Both the position numbers and the translations under genes were made by a program. From contig CAZABJ010000032.1 of NCBI GenBank assembly GCA_964483375.1, positions 1-31,730 of the forward strand: 31,730 nt of DNA, in the 5' to 3' direction. The notes under the pieces were generated by a model. The model was not told the DNA's origin. It worked only from the letters and a program-made list of their open reading frames with translations, and made no database searches. Shown here piece after piece: positions 18,517 to 26,023 of this stretch. Position 1 is the stretch's first letter. The number at the start of each line of letters is the position of its first letter. The DNA is from JAUIEH01 sp964483375. GTDB lineage: Bacteria > Pseudomonadota > Alphaproteobacteria > Caulobacterales > Maricaulaceae.

Positions 18517-18911
18517 GCAAACACTTTCCGGCCGAACCAGAGCCCAGCCATAACCGCCATCGCCGCGAGGACGACCGAGGCCGCCGCATAACCCGCGGCG
18601 AGCGCCCAAGCCCGGTTCTCGGCCATTTGGACAAGTTCGAGAGAAAACGCGGAAAACGTCGTGAAGCCGCCCAAAACGCCGGTCGCCAAAAACAGCGTCC
18701 ACCCGCTTGCGCTCTCCTCCCCGCGCAGCGCCAGCCAAGCAACGACAAACCCCATCGCCAACCCGCCGATGAGGTTCACCGCGAACGTGCCGCTCGGCCA
18801 ACCGGCCGGGGCGAGCCCGGCCTCGCGCAGCATCATCGCGCCTGTGCTCGCCAAATGGCGAGCGACAGCGCCGAGCGCGCCGCCGGCGGCCACATACATC
18901 AATCCTGTCAT
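18513..18911 (-). CDS. crcB: Fluoride exporter CrcB/Fluc
   Basis: 132-residue four-helix membrane protein that forms a dual-topology dimeric fluoride channel. Diagnostic residues: GGALGAVARHL (10-20), the pore Asn in FAVNLIGG (N46), and the Na+/F- binding loop GFTTFSAFSLE (82-92) with its phenylalanine box. Hydrophobic helices lie at about 3-26, 42-62, 70-92 and 102-126. A second crcB copy, needed for heterodimeric types, is absent, and the sequence looks like a standard homodimer type. No fluoride riboswitch signature is seen in the 49 bases upstream, where the GNAT gene ends. It overlaps rluC by four bases. Confidence 0.95.
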   Translation of the reverse strand: MTGLMYVAAGGALGAVARHLASTGAMMLREAGLAPAGWPSGTFAVNLIGGLAMGFVVAWLALRGEESASGWTLFLATGVLGGFTTFSAFSLELVQMAENRAWALAAGYAAASVVLAAMAVMAGLWFGRKVFA

Positions 18912-18960
18912 AGGCTAAGCGATACGCTCGCTCGGCGGCGGCGGCAAATGCGCAACGGGA

Positions 18961-19398
18961 TTAGACTTCCACGCGCGCCGCTTCAGATTGGGTTTGCGGC
19001 CACGCATAGGCGCGCGGCAATCGCTCCATGCCCGCGCTTTCGCAGAACGTTTCCGCGCCCTCCGGCGGCGTCATCATAAAGCGGCAGCTGTCGTCGATTT
19101 CGGCTCGGACCGTCTTCACCAAATGCTCGCCGACGCCCTTTTCCACATAGGCCTGGTCGACGGCCAGCTCGGAGCAGAAGCAGACATAGACGAAATCCGT
19201 CACGCATCGCGCCAACCCCACGATCCGGCCATTGGCGGCGGTGTCTCGCGCCACCGCCCAGAGGTCCGCGCCGGCGAGCATCGCCTCCATCAACGCGTTG
19301 TCCTTGGTGTCGCGATGCTCAGCGAGATTCGAGCGTTTGATGATGTCGATGAAGTCGGCGAGCTCAACGTCGAGTTCGCGGGCGTAAGCGATCGTCAC
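18961..19398 (-). CDS. GNAT-family N-acetyltransferase
   Basis: 145-residue single-domain acetyltransferase. The GNAT fold is visible as an N-terminal helix (ELADFIDIIKRSNLAEH), the DLWAVARDTAANGRIVGLARC strands, then VCFCSELAVDQAYVEKGVGEHLVKTV, where AVDQAYVEKGVG is motif A for acetyl-CoA, followed by a closing AETFCESAGMERLPRAYAW typical of this small family. The usual Q/R-x-x-G-x-G/A phosphate loop is slightly degenerate (EKGVGEH). Acceptor substrate is unknown. It is first in a minus-strand run ahead of crcB (49-base spacing), and beyond its start lies the AT-rich patch. Confidence 0.8.
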   Translation of the reverse strand: MTIAYARELDVELADFIDIIKRSNLAEHRDTKDNALMEAMLAGADLWAVARDTAANGRIVGLARCVTDFVYVCFCSELAVDQAYVEKGVGEHLVKTVRAEIDDSCRFMMTPPEGAETFCESAGMERLPRAYAWPQTQSEAARVEV

Positions 19399-19903
19399 GG
19401 GCGGGCGTCCCTTTGCGCGTCAGGCGACCCCAATGAACCGATCCTGCGCGATGCGATCAAGGCGTTTTCGTGTCGCTCGCGCATGCATTGAACGCCCCCC
19501 TGTGGATAGCCGCCGCGCCCCCCACCCTCGCTTAGAGCGTGATGCCGGTGAGAACGCGGTATCAGCGAGATAGCCGCCGAACAGCTGAAAAAGCAGCACT
19601 CATTCGGTTCAAAAACCTCTGCCAAGAACACTCGCCCCAGAACATCACCACATCAATGGAAAAATATCACCGATGCAGTCAAATCACATATCTATTCATT
19701 GATAATCATGCACACAAATGACGTCTACTCATTTTTTCATAATTATCGAATCAATAATCAGCAACCCCAATTTAGCACATTATGTTCCAAACACACGGCG
19801 CTTGTTTGTTTTCGTCAGATTTTTCGTCGTCAAGCCGTATTTCCGCCGTATTTTCAATAAGCAATACAACCCAACACCAATTCAATTGCTCGGAGCAAAA
19901 CCT
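19399..19903. other. AT-rich intergenic patch
   Basis: 505 bases without a convincing gene. From about 19590 to 19900 the DNA is visibly AT-rich against a roughly two-thirds GC background, with runs such as attttttcataattatcg. It should hold the promoters of the GNAT gene (minus) and of the secreted protein at 19904 (plus). Short open frames here (for example 19539-19721) look random. Base composition suggests recently acquired DNA or a strongly regulated promoter that could attract nucleoid proteins. Confidence 0.6.
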
Positions 19904-20323
19904 ATGCCTTTAAAATCCATATCGGCCGCCGCCCTTATGAGCTTCGCAGCACTGGCGCCGGCATCAGCTCAGGGCGAATCCAGCGCGGTTTGTCTGGGAA
20001 TCAACGCCAACGGGCTTCGAGCCGGCGCTCAGCTGGAGGATGTTTGCAGAAGCTACCCAACACTATGCATGGCATTCATGCCCGTCCTGTCCGAAATTGT
20101 GGAACTCATCGCGAATGGGCATGTGACCGTCGACACGCTAGAGCATGGCGACTTCAATGATGTCATCGAGCACTTTGGCCCAGCGCTTGGCTCGGCGATC
20201 GCTTTTGCAATCGTTTGCGCCGCAAATGAACCGCACTGCACTTGGTTCTCAGAAGAACTTGAGCAGCCAATAATGTCCTTGCTCTACAACGCCGCCCTCT
20301 TTGTCGCAAACAATTGCGACTGA
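19904..20323 (+). CDS. Secreted cysteine-rich protein, unknown family
   Basis: 139 residues. A signal peptide (MPLKSISAAALMSFAALAPA, cut near ASAQ-G, residue 23) precedes a mature domain of about 115 residues with six cysteines (VCLG, VCRS, LCMA, VCAA, HCTW, NCD), suggesting three disulfides. The rest looks helical and acidic (VLSEIVELIANGHVTVDTLE; FNDVIEHFGPALGSAIAFAI). I recognise no family. ATG 19904 has ggag 8 bases upstream; the frame is open further upstream to 19718 but that stretch is an AT-rich non-coding leader. Codon use and GC are lower than in neighbours, and it stands alone between two minus-strand runs, consistent with horizontal acquisition. It could be an effector-like or small-ligand-binding secreted protein, but no function is supported. 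Confidence 0.75.
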   Translation: MPLKSISAAALMSFAALAPASAQGESSAVCLGINANGLRAGAQLEDVCRSYPTLCMAFMPVLSEIVELIANGHVTVDTLEHGDFNDVIEHFGPALGSAIAFAIVCAANEPHCTWFSEELEQPIMSLLYNAALFVANNCD

Positions 20324-20339
20324 GCAGTCAATGAGCGTA

Positions 20340-21638
20340 TCAGCGCCTCGTCCGCGTCGCTCTCCAACGGTCGAGGCGCTCTTTTATCGCGGCTTCCCGC
20401 CCGCGATCGGTGGGTTGGTAGAAATCACGCCGCGGCATGTCGTCTGGAAAATACGACTGGCCTGAAAAGCCTTCTTCGACGTCGTGGTCGTAGGCGTAGC
20501 CCGCGCCATAGCCGAGGTCTTTCATCATTTGCGTCGGGGCGTTGAGAATATGGGCCGGCGGCGGCAGCGAGCCGGTCTCCTTGGCGGCCTTTTGCGCCTG
20601 CTTGTAGGCGACATAAGCGGCGTTCGACTTGGGCGCAGTGGAGAGGTGAACGACCGCGTGGGCCAGCGCCAGCTCCCCCTCGGGCGCGCCCAAGAAGTGG
20701 AAGGCGTCCTTCGCGGCGTTGGCGATCATCAGCGCGGTCGGATCGGCGAGGCCGATATCCTCGCTCGCCGCACGGATGATCCGGCGCGCGACGAACAACG
20801 GATCTTCTCCGCCCGCAAGCATGCGCGCGAGCCAATAGAGCGCCGCGTCGGGATCTGACCCGCGAATGGACTTGTGAAGCGCGGAAACGAGATTGTAGTG
20901 CTCCTCCCGGTCTTTGTCATAGGCGGGCGCGCGTTTCTGAAGAACCTGGGCGAGCCCTTGACTGTCGAGCGGAGCCTCCGCGTCGAGCGCAAACAACGCT
21001 TCGGCGAGGTTCAACACATACCGCCCATCGCCGTCCGCCATCGCCCGAAGGCTCGCCCGCGCCTCCTCGGTAAGCGGCAAGGCCGCGTTTTCCGCCTTCT
21101 CAGCCCGCGCCAGCAGCGCTTCAAGCGCCTCGTCGTCCAAACGCCGCAGCACCAGAACCTGGCAACGCGACAAGAGCGCGCCGTTGATTTCGAAGGACGG
21201 GTTCTCCGTCGTCGCGCCCACAAGCGTGATCACGCCCGCTTCGACAAAGGGGAGAAAGCCGTCTTGTTGGGCGCGATTGAAGCGGTGGATTTCATCGACG
21301 AAGAGCAAAGTTCCACGACCGGACGACCGGGTCGCCTTGGCGCGGTCGACCGCCGCGCGCACGTCCTTCACGCCGGAAAAAACCGCTGACAGCGCTTCGA
21401 AGGCAAGCCCCGCCTCATCAGCCAAAAGGCGCGCGATCGTGGTCTTCCCGACCCCGGGAGGGCCCCAAAGCACCAGCGATCCCAGCCGTCCCGCCGCCAG
21501 CATCCTCCCAATCGGCGCATCCGGCCCCAAGAGGTGATCCTGACCAACGACCTCCGCCAAGCCCTGGGGCCTCAGCCGATCGGCCAAGGGACGCGGCGCG
21601 TCGGCGTCCAGCCCGGATGCTCCGAACAGATCGCTCAT
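20340..21638 (-). CDS. rarA: Replication-associated recombination AAA+ ATPase RarA/MgsA
   Basis: 432-residue clamp-loader-like ATPase acting at stalled replication forks (homologue of eukaryotic WRNIP1/Mgs1). Walker A is GPPGVGKTT (59-67), Walker B is LLFVDEIHRFN (111-121), sensor 1 is VGATTENPSFE and the Arg finger region is ALLSRCQV. The C-terminal tetramerisation domain includes YNLVSALHKSIRGSDPDAAL, LYWLARMLAGGEDP, RRIIRAASEDIGLADP and the conserved ending GYGAGYAYDHDVEEGFSGQSY. All motifs intact and length usual. ATG 21638 is used (GTG at 21641 alternative), with gaggagg two bases upstream, an unusually tight spacing. It follows the DegP-like gene after 21 bases, so they are probably co-transcribed. 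Confidence 0.95.
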   Translation of the reverse strand: MSDLFGASGLDADAPRPLADRLRPQGLAEVVGQDHLLGPDAPIGRMLAAGRLGSLVLWGPPGVGKTTIARLLADEAGLAFEALSAVFSGVKDVRAAVDRAKATRSSGRGTLLFVDEIHRFNRAQQDGFLPFVEAGVITLVGATTENPSFEINGALLSRCQVLVLRRLDDEALEALLARAEKAENAALPLTEEARASLRAMADGDGRYVLNLAEALFALDAEAPLDSQGLAQVLQKRAPAYDKDREEHYNLVSALHKSIRGSDPDAALYWLARMLAGGEDPLFVARRIIRAASEDIGLADPTALMIANAAKDAFHFLGAPEGELALAHAVVHLSTAPKSNAAYVAYKQAQKAAKETGSLPPPAHILNAPTQMMKDLGYGAGYAYDHDVEEGFSGQSYFPDDMPRRDFYQPTDRGREAAIKERLDRWRATRTRR

Positions 21639-21659
21639 CACCTCCTCATAGATCGGGGC

Positions 21660-23084
21660 TTAGCGATACAGCATCGTGCTCCGCACGCCGTCGCGATCAT
21701 ACACGATGCTCCAGCGGCGAGAGCCTTCGTTTTGCCGGAGCACGCGTTCCAGCTGACCGCTGGTCTCCACCGCGACGCCGTTGACTTCAAGGATAACGTC
21801 GCCGATGCGCAGACCCGACAGGGCCGAGGCGGAGGATCGCGACAAACGCATCACCGCCACGCCGCGACGCAGAAGGTCCGCGCCGAGATCGGAATTCACC
21901 GCGGGGGACAGGTTCGCCACCTCCGCCCCGTCCAATGGGTGCCGACCGGATAGCACGCGCTGATCGCGCGGCGGGTCTTCGGGGGGCAGCGCGATGCGAA
22001 GCTGTCCTGACCGCTCCCGGCCGTCGCGGAAATACGCCGCCTCGACGAGATCGCCGATGCGATGGGTCAGAAGCTCGAACCTGAGCCCTGCGGGGTCGTT
22101 CACTTCTTGACCGCCCAAACGCAACAATACGTCCCCCGAGCGGAGCCGGGCGCGGTCTGCAGGGCCGCCGTCGAACACGTCAGTCAACAACAGACCGGTA
22201 GGCCGTTCCAGACCAAGCGAAGCGGCGATGTCCGGAGTGACCTCCTGCAGGCCTGCGCCGATCCAGGGGCGCTCAACCCGACCGCCCTCCACCGCCGCCT
22301 CAACCACGCGCTCCACGATTTCGACAGGAATGGCGAAGCCGATGCCGTTCGAGCCGCCGGACCGCGAAAAAATCGCGGTGTTGATGCCCACCAAGCGGCC
22401 GTCCAAGTCCACCAGCGCGCCCCCGGAATTGCCCGGATTGATCGCGGCGTCGGTTTGGATGAAGGACTGGGCGTCGGCCATGCCGACATCGGTGCGCGCC
22501 AAGGCCGAAACGATGCCCTGGGTGACGGTCTGTCCCACACCGAACGGATTGCCGATGGCGAGCACCAAATCGCCCACCTGAAGGCCCGCGCTCGCCCCGA
22601 AATCAAGCGTCGGCAAGGGAGCCGGGCCCGGGTCGATGCGCAAAACGGCCAAGTCCGTCCGAGCGTCGGTCAAAACGAGTTCGGCGGGGAATTCCCGGCG
22701 GTCGTTCAGAACCACCCGCAATTCCACCCCGCCTTCAACGACGTGATTGTTGGTGACGACGATCCCGTCCTCGCCCACCAACACCCCCGAGCCCAGCGAC
22801 TGGGCGAGACGTTGGCGCGGCATGCCGAACATGCCGTCAAAGCCTGGGCCGAACATGTCGTCAAAGGGCGAGCGCTGTCGAACCACCCGGGTGGAGAAGA
22901 CGTTCACCACCGCAGGCGAGGCTTGTTGGACCACAGGGGCGAAGGACAGCCGCACCTCTTCCATGGAGGTCGGCGTGCGGCGGTCGTCCTGCGCGCCGCC
23001 TGCGGCGCTGAGGACGGCGACAAGGCCGGCGGCCGCCATACCGGCGACGGCCAGACCCCAATGCGACGTGCGACGTGGGCTCAT
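21660..23084 (-). CDS. DegP/Do-family periplasmic serine protease (HtrA)
   Basis: 474-residue exported protease/chaperone for envelope protein quality control. The N-terminus (about 9-30) is a signal or anchor segment. The trypsin-like domain carries the catalytic triad H114 (TNNHVVEG), D144 (DARTDLAVLRI) and S220 (NPGNSGGALVD), plus the Do-type LGSGVLVGEDGIVVTNNH and AIGNPFGVGQTVTQGIVSAL. Two PDZ domains follow (about 275-360 with ERPWIGAGLQEVTPDIAASL, and about 385-474 with RIGDVILEVNGVAVETSGQL). A Met/Phe-rich loop (FDDMFGPGFDGMFGMPRQR, about 74-92) matches the LA loop of Do proteases. Which paralogue (DegP, DegQ, MucD) cannot be said. The start ATG 23084 has only a weak ribosome-binding site. 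Confidence 0.93.
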   Translation of the reverse strand: MSPRRTSHWGLAVAGMAAAGLVAVLSAAGGAQDDRRTPTSMEEVRLSFAPVVQQASPAVVNVFSTRVVRQRSPFDDMFGPGFDGMFGMPRQRLAQSLGSGVLVGEDGIVVTNNHVVEGGVELRVVLNDRREFPAELVLTDARTDLAVLRIDPGPAPLPTLDFGASAGLQVGDLVLAIGNPFGVGQTVTQGIVSALARTDVGMADAQSFIQTDAAINPGNSGGALVDLDGRLVGINTAIFSRSGGSNGIGFAIPVEIVERVVEAAVEGGRVERPWIGAGLQEVTPDIAASLGLERPTGLLLTDVFDGGPADRARLRSGDVLLRLGGQEVNDPAGLRFELLTHRIGDLVEAAYFRDGRERSGQLRIALPPEDPPRDQRVLSGRHPLDGAEVANLSPAVNSDLGADLLRRGVAVMRLSRSSASALSGLRIGDVILEVNGVAVETSGQLERVLRQNEGSRRWSIVYDRDGVRSTMLYR

Positions 23085-23274
23085 GGGACACCACTTAGTT
23101 CCAGGAAGCCGGCAGCGGAAGAGGCCGGCGCCGGCTTGAGGTTCACGCACGCGTCACGATTGCGTCGCCCGCCTCCTTATGATCGCGACCGAGGGTCGCA
23201 GCGCCTCTTGGTCCTATCCACACACGCGCCATGCGCGCGCAGGGTCGGCGAACGCGCAGCGTCAGGAGGGCGTC
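23085..23274. promoter_or_regulatory. Divergent intergenic region, Do protease / small membrane protein
   Basis: 190 bases between divergent starts. The plus-strand gene has an excellent ribosome-binding site (AGGAGGG at 23264-23270). No sigma-E-type promoter or other box could be recognised with confidence. Confidence 0.35.
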
Positions 23275-23409
23275 ATGAACATTCTGGGACTGGAGATTGA
23301 TCCGCTTGCACTCACGGCAATCGGATTCTTGGTCGTCGTTCTTGGATTATCCGGCGGCCTGGGGATTTGGGTCATCGCCCAGATGGGCAAGAACCCCGGA
23401 GAAAAATAG
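23275..23409 (+). CDS. Small single-pass membrane protein, 44 aa, unknown function
   Basis: MNILGLEIDPLALTAIGF is followed by a strongly hydrophobic, Gly-rich helix (about residues 13-36: ALTAIGFLVVVLGLSGGLG then IWVIA) and a short polar tail MGKNPGEK, so one transmembrane helix with a basic end is expected. AGGAGGG ends four bases before the ATG at 23275, the best ribosome-binding site among the small genes here, which makes it likely to be translated. I know no family. It is divergent from the Do protease and convergent with rplQ, so it is alone in its transcription unit. It could be an envelope-stress micropeptide or a subunit of a membrane complex; nothing in the sequence decides. Confidence 0.65.
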   Translation: MNILGLEIDPLALTAIGFLVVVLGLSGGLGIWVIAQMGKNPGEK

Positions 23410-23481
23410 CCCGCTTTCCAGACCGCTGCGGCCGGCCCTGGACCCCAGTCGCCGCGCCGCGCCGCGCCCAGCGAGGGCGGG

Positions 23482-23913
23482 TTACGAAGCGTAGGCTTCG
23501 GCCGGATCTTCCATGGCCTCCCGGCGCACGCGGTCTTTCGCGCCTTTGGCGTCTTCGTCGCGATCCACGAATTCGATGACGGCCATCGGCGCGTTGTCGC
23601 CATAGCGGAAGCCCGCCTTGAGCACGCGAATATACCCCCCAGCGCGCTCCTGGTAGCGCGGGCCCAGGGTGTCGAAGAGCTTCTTCACCATCTCTTCATC
23701 GCGGACGCGCGCCACAGCGAGACGGCGGTCGGAAAGTCGTCCCTTTTTGGCCAACGTGACCAGCTTCTCGACAAAGGGCCGCAGCTCACGCGCCTTGGGG
23801 AGCGTGGTGGTGATTTGCTCGTGCTCGATGAGCGCCGCAGCCATGTTCGCCAGCATCGCTTTGCGGTGCTGCCAGGTGCGGCCGAGTTTGCGATTTGCTT
23901 TGCCGTGGCGCAT
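23482..23913 (-). CDS. rplQ: 50S ribosomal protein L17
   Basis: 143 residues. MRHGKANRKLGRTWQHRKAM and LANMAAALIEHEQITTTLPK are the standard L17 start, and RELRPFVEKLVTLAKKGRLS, DTLGPRYQERAGGYIRVLK and DNAPMAVIEFVDRD follow. A C-terminal charged extension of about 20 residues (EDAKGAKDRVRREAMEDPAEAYAS) beyond the common core is usual in alphaproteobacteria. Last gene of the alpha operon, 81 bases after rpoA. L17 binds 23S rRNA near the exit tunnel. A short inverted repeat cgaagc/gcttcg (23485-23500) covers its last codons; no clear intrinsic terminator follows. Confidence 0.97.
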   Translation of the reverse strand: MRHGKANRKLGRTWQHRKAMLANMAAALIEHEQITTTLPKARELRPFVEKLVTLAKKGRLSDRRLAVARVRDEEMVKKLFDTLGPRYQERAGGYIRVLKAGFRYGDNAPMAVIEFVDRDEDAKGAKDRVRREAMEDPAEAYAS

Positions 23914-23994
23914 TTGGGGTCTCTCCTTTGTCCGCCGCGTGCGCCGCGGCCAGCTTTCCCATGCGATGACGCGCCCGAACGACGCGCCTTTTGC

Positions 23995-25011
23995 TTAGAC
24001 CTGATCTTCGAACTTTTTGGCCAAGTCCTCGATGTTTTCAGGCGGCCAATTCGGCGCCTCCATGCCCAGATGGAGACCCATCTGAGCGAGCACTTCTTTG
24101 ATCTCGTTGAGAGATTTTCGTCCGAAATTCGGCGTCCGCAGCATTTCGGCCTCGGACTTTTGAATTAGGTCGCCGATATAGACGATATTGTCGTTTTTCA
24201 AGCAGTTCGCGGACCGCACGGACAATTCGAGCTCGTCCACCTTTTTGAGAAGCGCCGGGTTGAAGTCCAGCTCCGGCCGGTCTTCGACCGCCTTCTCTTC
24301 GGAGGGCTCCTCGAAATTGATGAAGATCTGGAACTGGTCCTGGAGAATGCGCGCGGCGTAGGCGAGCGCGTCCTCAGGCGTGAGCGAGCCGTCGGTTTCG
24401 ACGTCTAAGATGAGCTTGTCATAGTCGAGAACTTGTCCCTCCCGGGTGTTCTCGACCCGATAGGCCACCCGACGCACCGGGCTGTAAAGCGCGTCCACTC
24501 CGATGAACCCGATGGGGGCGTCTTCCGGCCGGTTGCGGTCCGCGGCGACATAGCCCTTGCCGGTGTTGACCGTGAGCTCCATGCGGACGTCAGCGCCGTC
24601 ATCAAGCGTGCAGATCATGTGATCCCGGTCGATGACGGTGACATCGGCCGTCTCTTCGATGTTCGCCGCCGTCAGCACGCCAGGACCCTTGCCGCGCAGC
24701 ACCACGCGCTTGGGCCCTTCGTTGTGCATGGCCAACGCCAGACCCTTGATGTTCAGAACGATGTTCGTCACATCCTCGCGCACGCCGGGGATGGTGGTGA
24801 ACTCATGCACGACGCCGTCGATCTGCACCGCCGTCACCGCCGCCCCTTGCAGGGACGACAACAGCACGCGGCGCAGCGAATTCCCCAAGGTGACGGCGAA
24901 GCCGCGCTCCAGGGGTTCGGCGATGATGCGGGCGTGCCGCTTGGGGTCGATGCCCGGCTCCACGACCGGTTTCATCGGGCGGATGAGTTCTTGCCAGTTG
25001 CGTTCGATCAC
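23995..25011 (-). CDS. rpoA: DNA-directed RNA polymerase alpha subunit
   Basis: 338 residues. The N-terminal domain (about 1-235) has the assembly signatures RGFAVTLGNSLRRVLLSSLQGAAVT and GYVAADRN; the C-terminal domain (about 250-338) has LELSVRSANCLKNDNIVYIGDL and LNEIKEVLAQMGLHLGM, which bind UP elements and activators. Start is GTG at 25011 with aggtgaagc directly upstream. In the alpha operon, between rpsK (83 bases upstream) and rplQ. Nothing unusual in motifs or length. Confidence 0.97.
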   Translation of the reverse strand: MIERNWQELIRPMKPVVEPGIDPKRHARIIAEPLERGFAVTLGNSLRRVLLSSLQGAAVTAVQIDGVVHEFTTIPGVREDVTNIVLNIKGLALAMHNEGPKRVVLRGKGPGVLTAANIEETADVTVIDRDHMICTLDDGADVRMELTVNTGKGYVAADRNRPEDAPIGFIGVDALYSPVRRVAYRVENTREGQVLDYDKLILDVETDGSLTPEDALAYAARILQDQFQIFINFEEPSEEKAVEDRPELDFNPALLKKVDELELSVRSANCLKNDNIVYIGDLIQKSEAEMLRTPNFGRKSLNEIKEVLAQMGLHLGMEAPNWPPENIEDLAKKFEDQV

Positions 25012-25094
25012 GCTTCACCTCTCGGGGGCGTCGCTGGGCCTGAAGACCGCAGCCACGATCGGGGTTGCGTCAGGCGCTTCGCGCGCCTGCGCTT

Positions 25095-25484
25095 TTAGAC
25101 GCGCCGCCGCTTGGGCGGGCGGCAGCCATTATGGGGAATCGGCGTGACGTCGCGGATGGTGGTGATGGTGAACCCCACCGCCTGCAAAGCCCGCAGCGCC
25201 GACTCACGACCTGAGCCCGGGCCGGAAATCTCGACCTCGAGCGTTTTCATGCCGTGCTCTTGGGCCTTTCGGCCGGCGTCTTCGGCGGCGACCTGAGCAG
25301 CGTACGGCGTCGATTTGCGCGAGCCTTTAAAGCCCATGGAGCCGGCCGACGACCAAGAAATCGCATTGCCCTGAGCGTCCGTAATGGTGATGAGCGTGTT
25401 GTTGAACGTCGCGCTCACATGCGCGACGCCCGACGTTATGTTCTTCCGCTCACGCCGTTTGACGCGGCCTTGTTCTTTAGCCAT
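25095..25484 (-). CDS. rpsK: 30S ribosomal protein S11
   Basis: 129 residues with the full family pattern: GVAHVSATFNNTLITITDAQ, the WSSAGSMGFKGSRKSTPYAA segment, GPGSGRESALRALQAVGF and the ending DVTPIPHNGCRPPKRRRV. S11 sits on the platform of the 30S subunit, helping hold the Shine-Dalgarno helix. 18 bases downstream of rpsM, usual length. Confidence 0.97.
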   Translation of the reverse strand: MAKEQGRVKRRERKNITSGVAHVSATFNNTLITITDAQGNAISWSSAGSMGFKGSRKSTPYAAQVAAEDAGRKAQEHGMKTLEVEISGPGSGRESALRALQAVGFTITTIRDVTPIPHNGCRPPKRRRV

Positions 25485-25502
25485 CTGGGTTCGCCCGCCC
25501 GT

Positions 25503-25871
25503 TTATTTCTTTTTGCCGGCGATGGGTTTCGCCGGACCTTTGCGCGTACGCGCATTAGTGTGGGTGCGCTGGCCGCGCACCGGAAGCCCGCGACGATGAC
25601 GCAGGCCGCGATAATTGCCCAAGTCCATCAGGCGCTTGATGTTCATCGCCACTTCGCGACGGAGGTCGCCTTCGACCAAATAGTCGCGGTCGATGGCCTC
25701 GCGGATTTGTAGGATCTCCGCGTCGGAAAGCTGATTGACGCGCCGCTCCGGCGCGATTCCCACTTTCTCGCAGATCTCTTTCGCCATCGCAGGCCCGATC
25801 CCATGGATGTAGCGCAATGCGATCAGGACGCGTTTGTCGGTCGGGATGTTGACCCCGGCGATGCGAGCCAC
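25503..25871 (-). CDS. rpsM: 30S ribosomal protein S13
   Basis: 122 residues: MARIAGVNIPTDKRVLIALR, YIHGIGPAMAKEICEKVGI, LREAID-type helix and GLRHRRGLPVRGQRTHTNARTRKG. It contacts the head of 16S rRNA, L5 and the P-site tRNA. The start is GTG at 25871 with AGGAG six bases upstream. 152 bases separate it from adk, the largest gap in this cluster, so an additional promoter is possible there. Confidence 0.97.
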   Translation of the reverse strand: MARIAGVNIPTDKRVLIALRYIHGIGPAMAKEICEKVGIAPERRVNQLSDAEILQIREAIDRDYLVEGDLRREVAMNIKRLMDLGNYRGLRHRRGLPVRGQRTHTNARTRKGPAKPIAGKKK

Positions 25872-26023
25872 GTGGTTCTCCTCATGCCGCGCGCGAGACC
25901 GCGCGCCTTTCCAAAAACGCCGTCGTCCACCCGGCGAAATCTCGGCGGGCGCAAAGCGCCGGACGTAAAGCGAAGCACGGTAGCTAGGGCGCCGAACCTG
26001 CCTCTGTCAACAGCTCTCGCGCG
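25872..26023 (-). promoter_or_regulatory. Spacer between adk and rpsM
   Basis: 152 bases, unusually long within this tightly packed cluster. It contains a gcgcgcg/cgcgcgc hairpin (25889-25906, 4-base loop) just upstream of the rpsM ribosome-binding site. The hairpin lacks a following T run on the minus strand, so a structured leader or internal promoter for the alpha operon is more likely than a terminator. Confidence 0.35.

Noticed and set aside
18912..18960. Fluoride riboswitch ahead of crcB
   Set aside because: The 49-base spacer does not show the conserved crcB riboswitch core and is too short for it.
19539..19721. 60-codon frame in the AT-rich patch
   Set aside because: No ribosome-binding site and random composition; AT-rich intergenic DNA is a better explanation.
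19718..19903. N-terminal extension of the cysteine-rich secreted protein
   Set aside because: It would bury the signal peptide 62 residues inside the protein; ATG 19904 has a proper ribosome-binding site.
22062..23300. 412-codon plus-strand frame over the Do protease gene
   Set aside because: Antisense to a gene with intact catalytic triad and PDZ domains; His/Arg/Gln-rich random composition.
25889..25906. Intrinsic terminator between adk and rpsM
   Set aside because: A 7-bp hairpin exists, but on the transcribed strand the T-rich bases lie before it and not after it.
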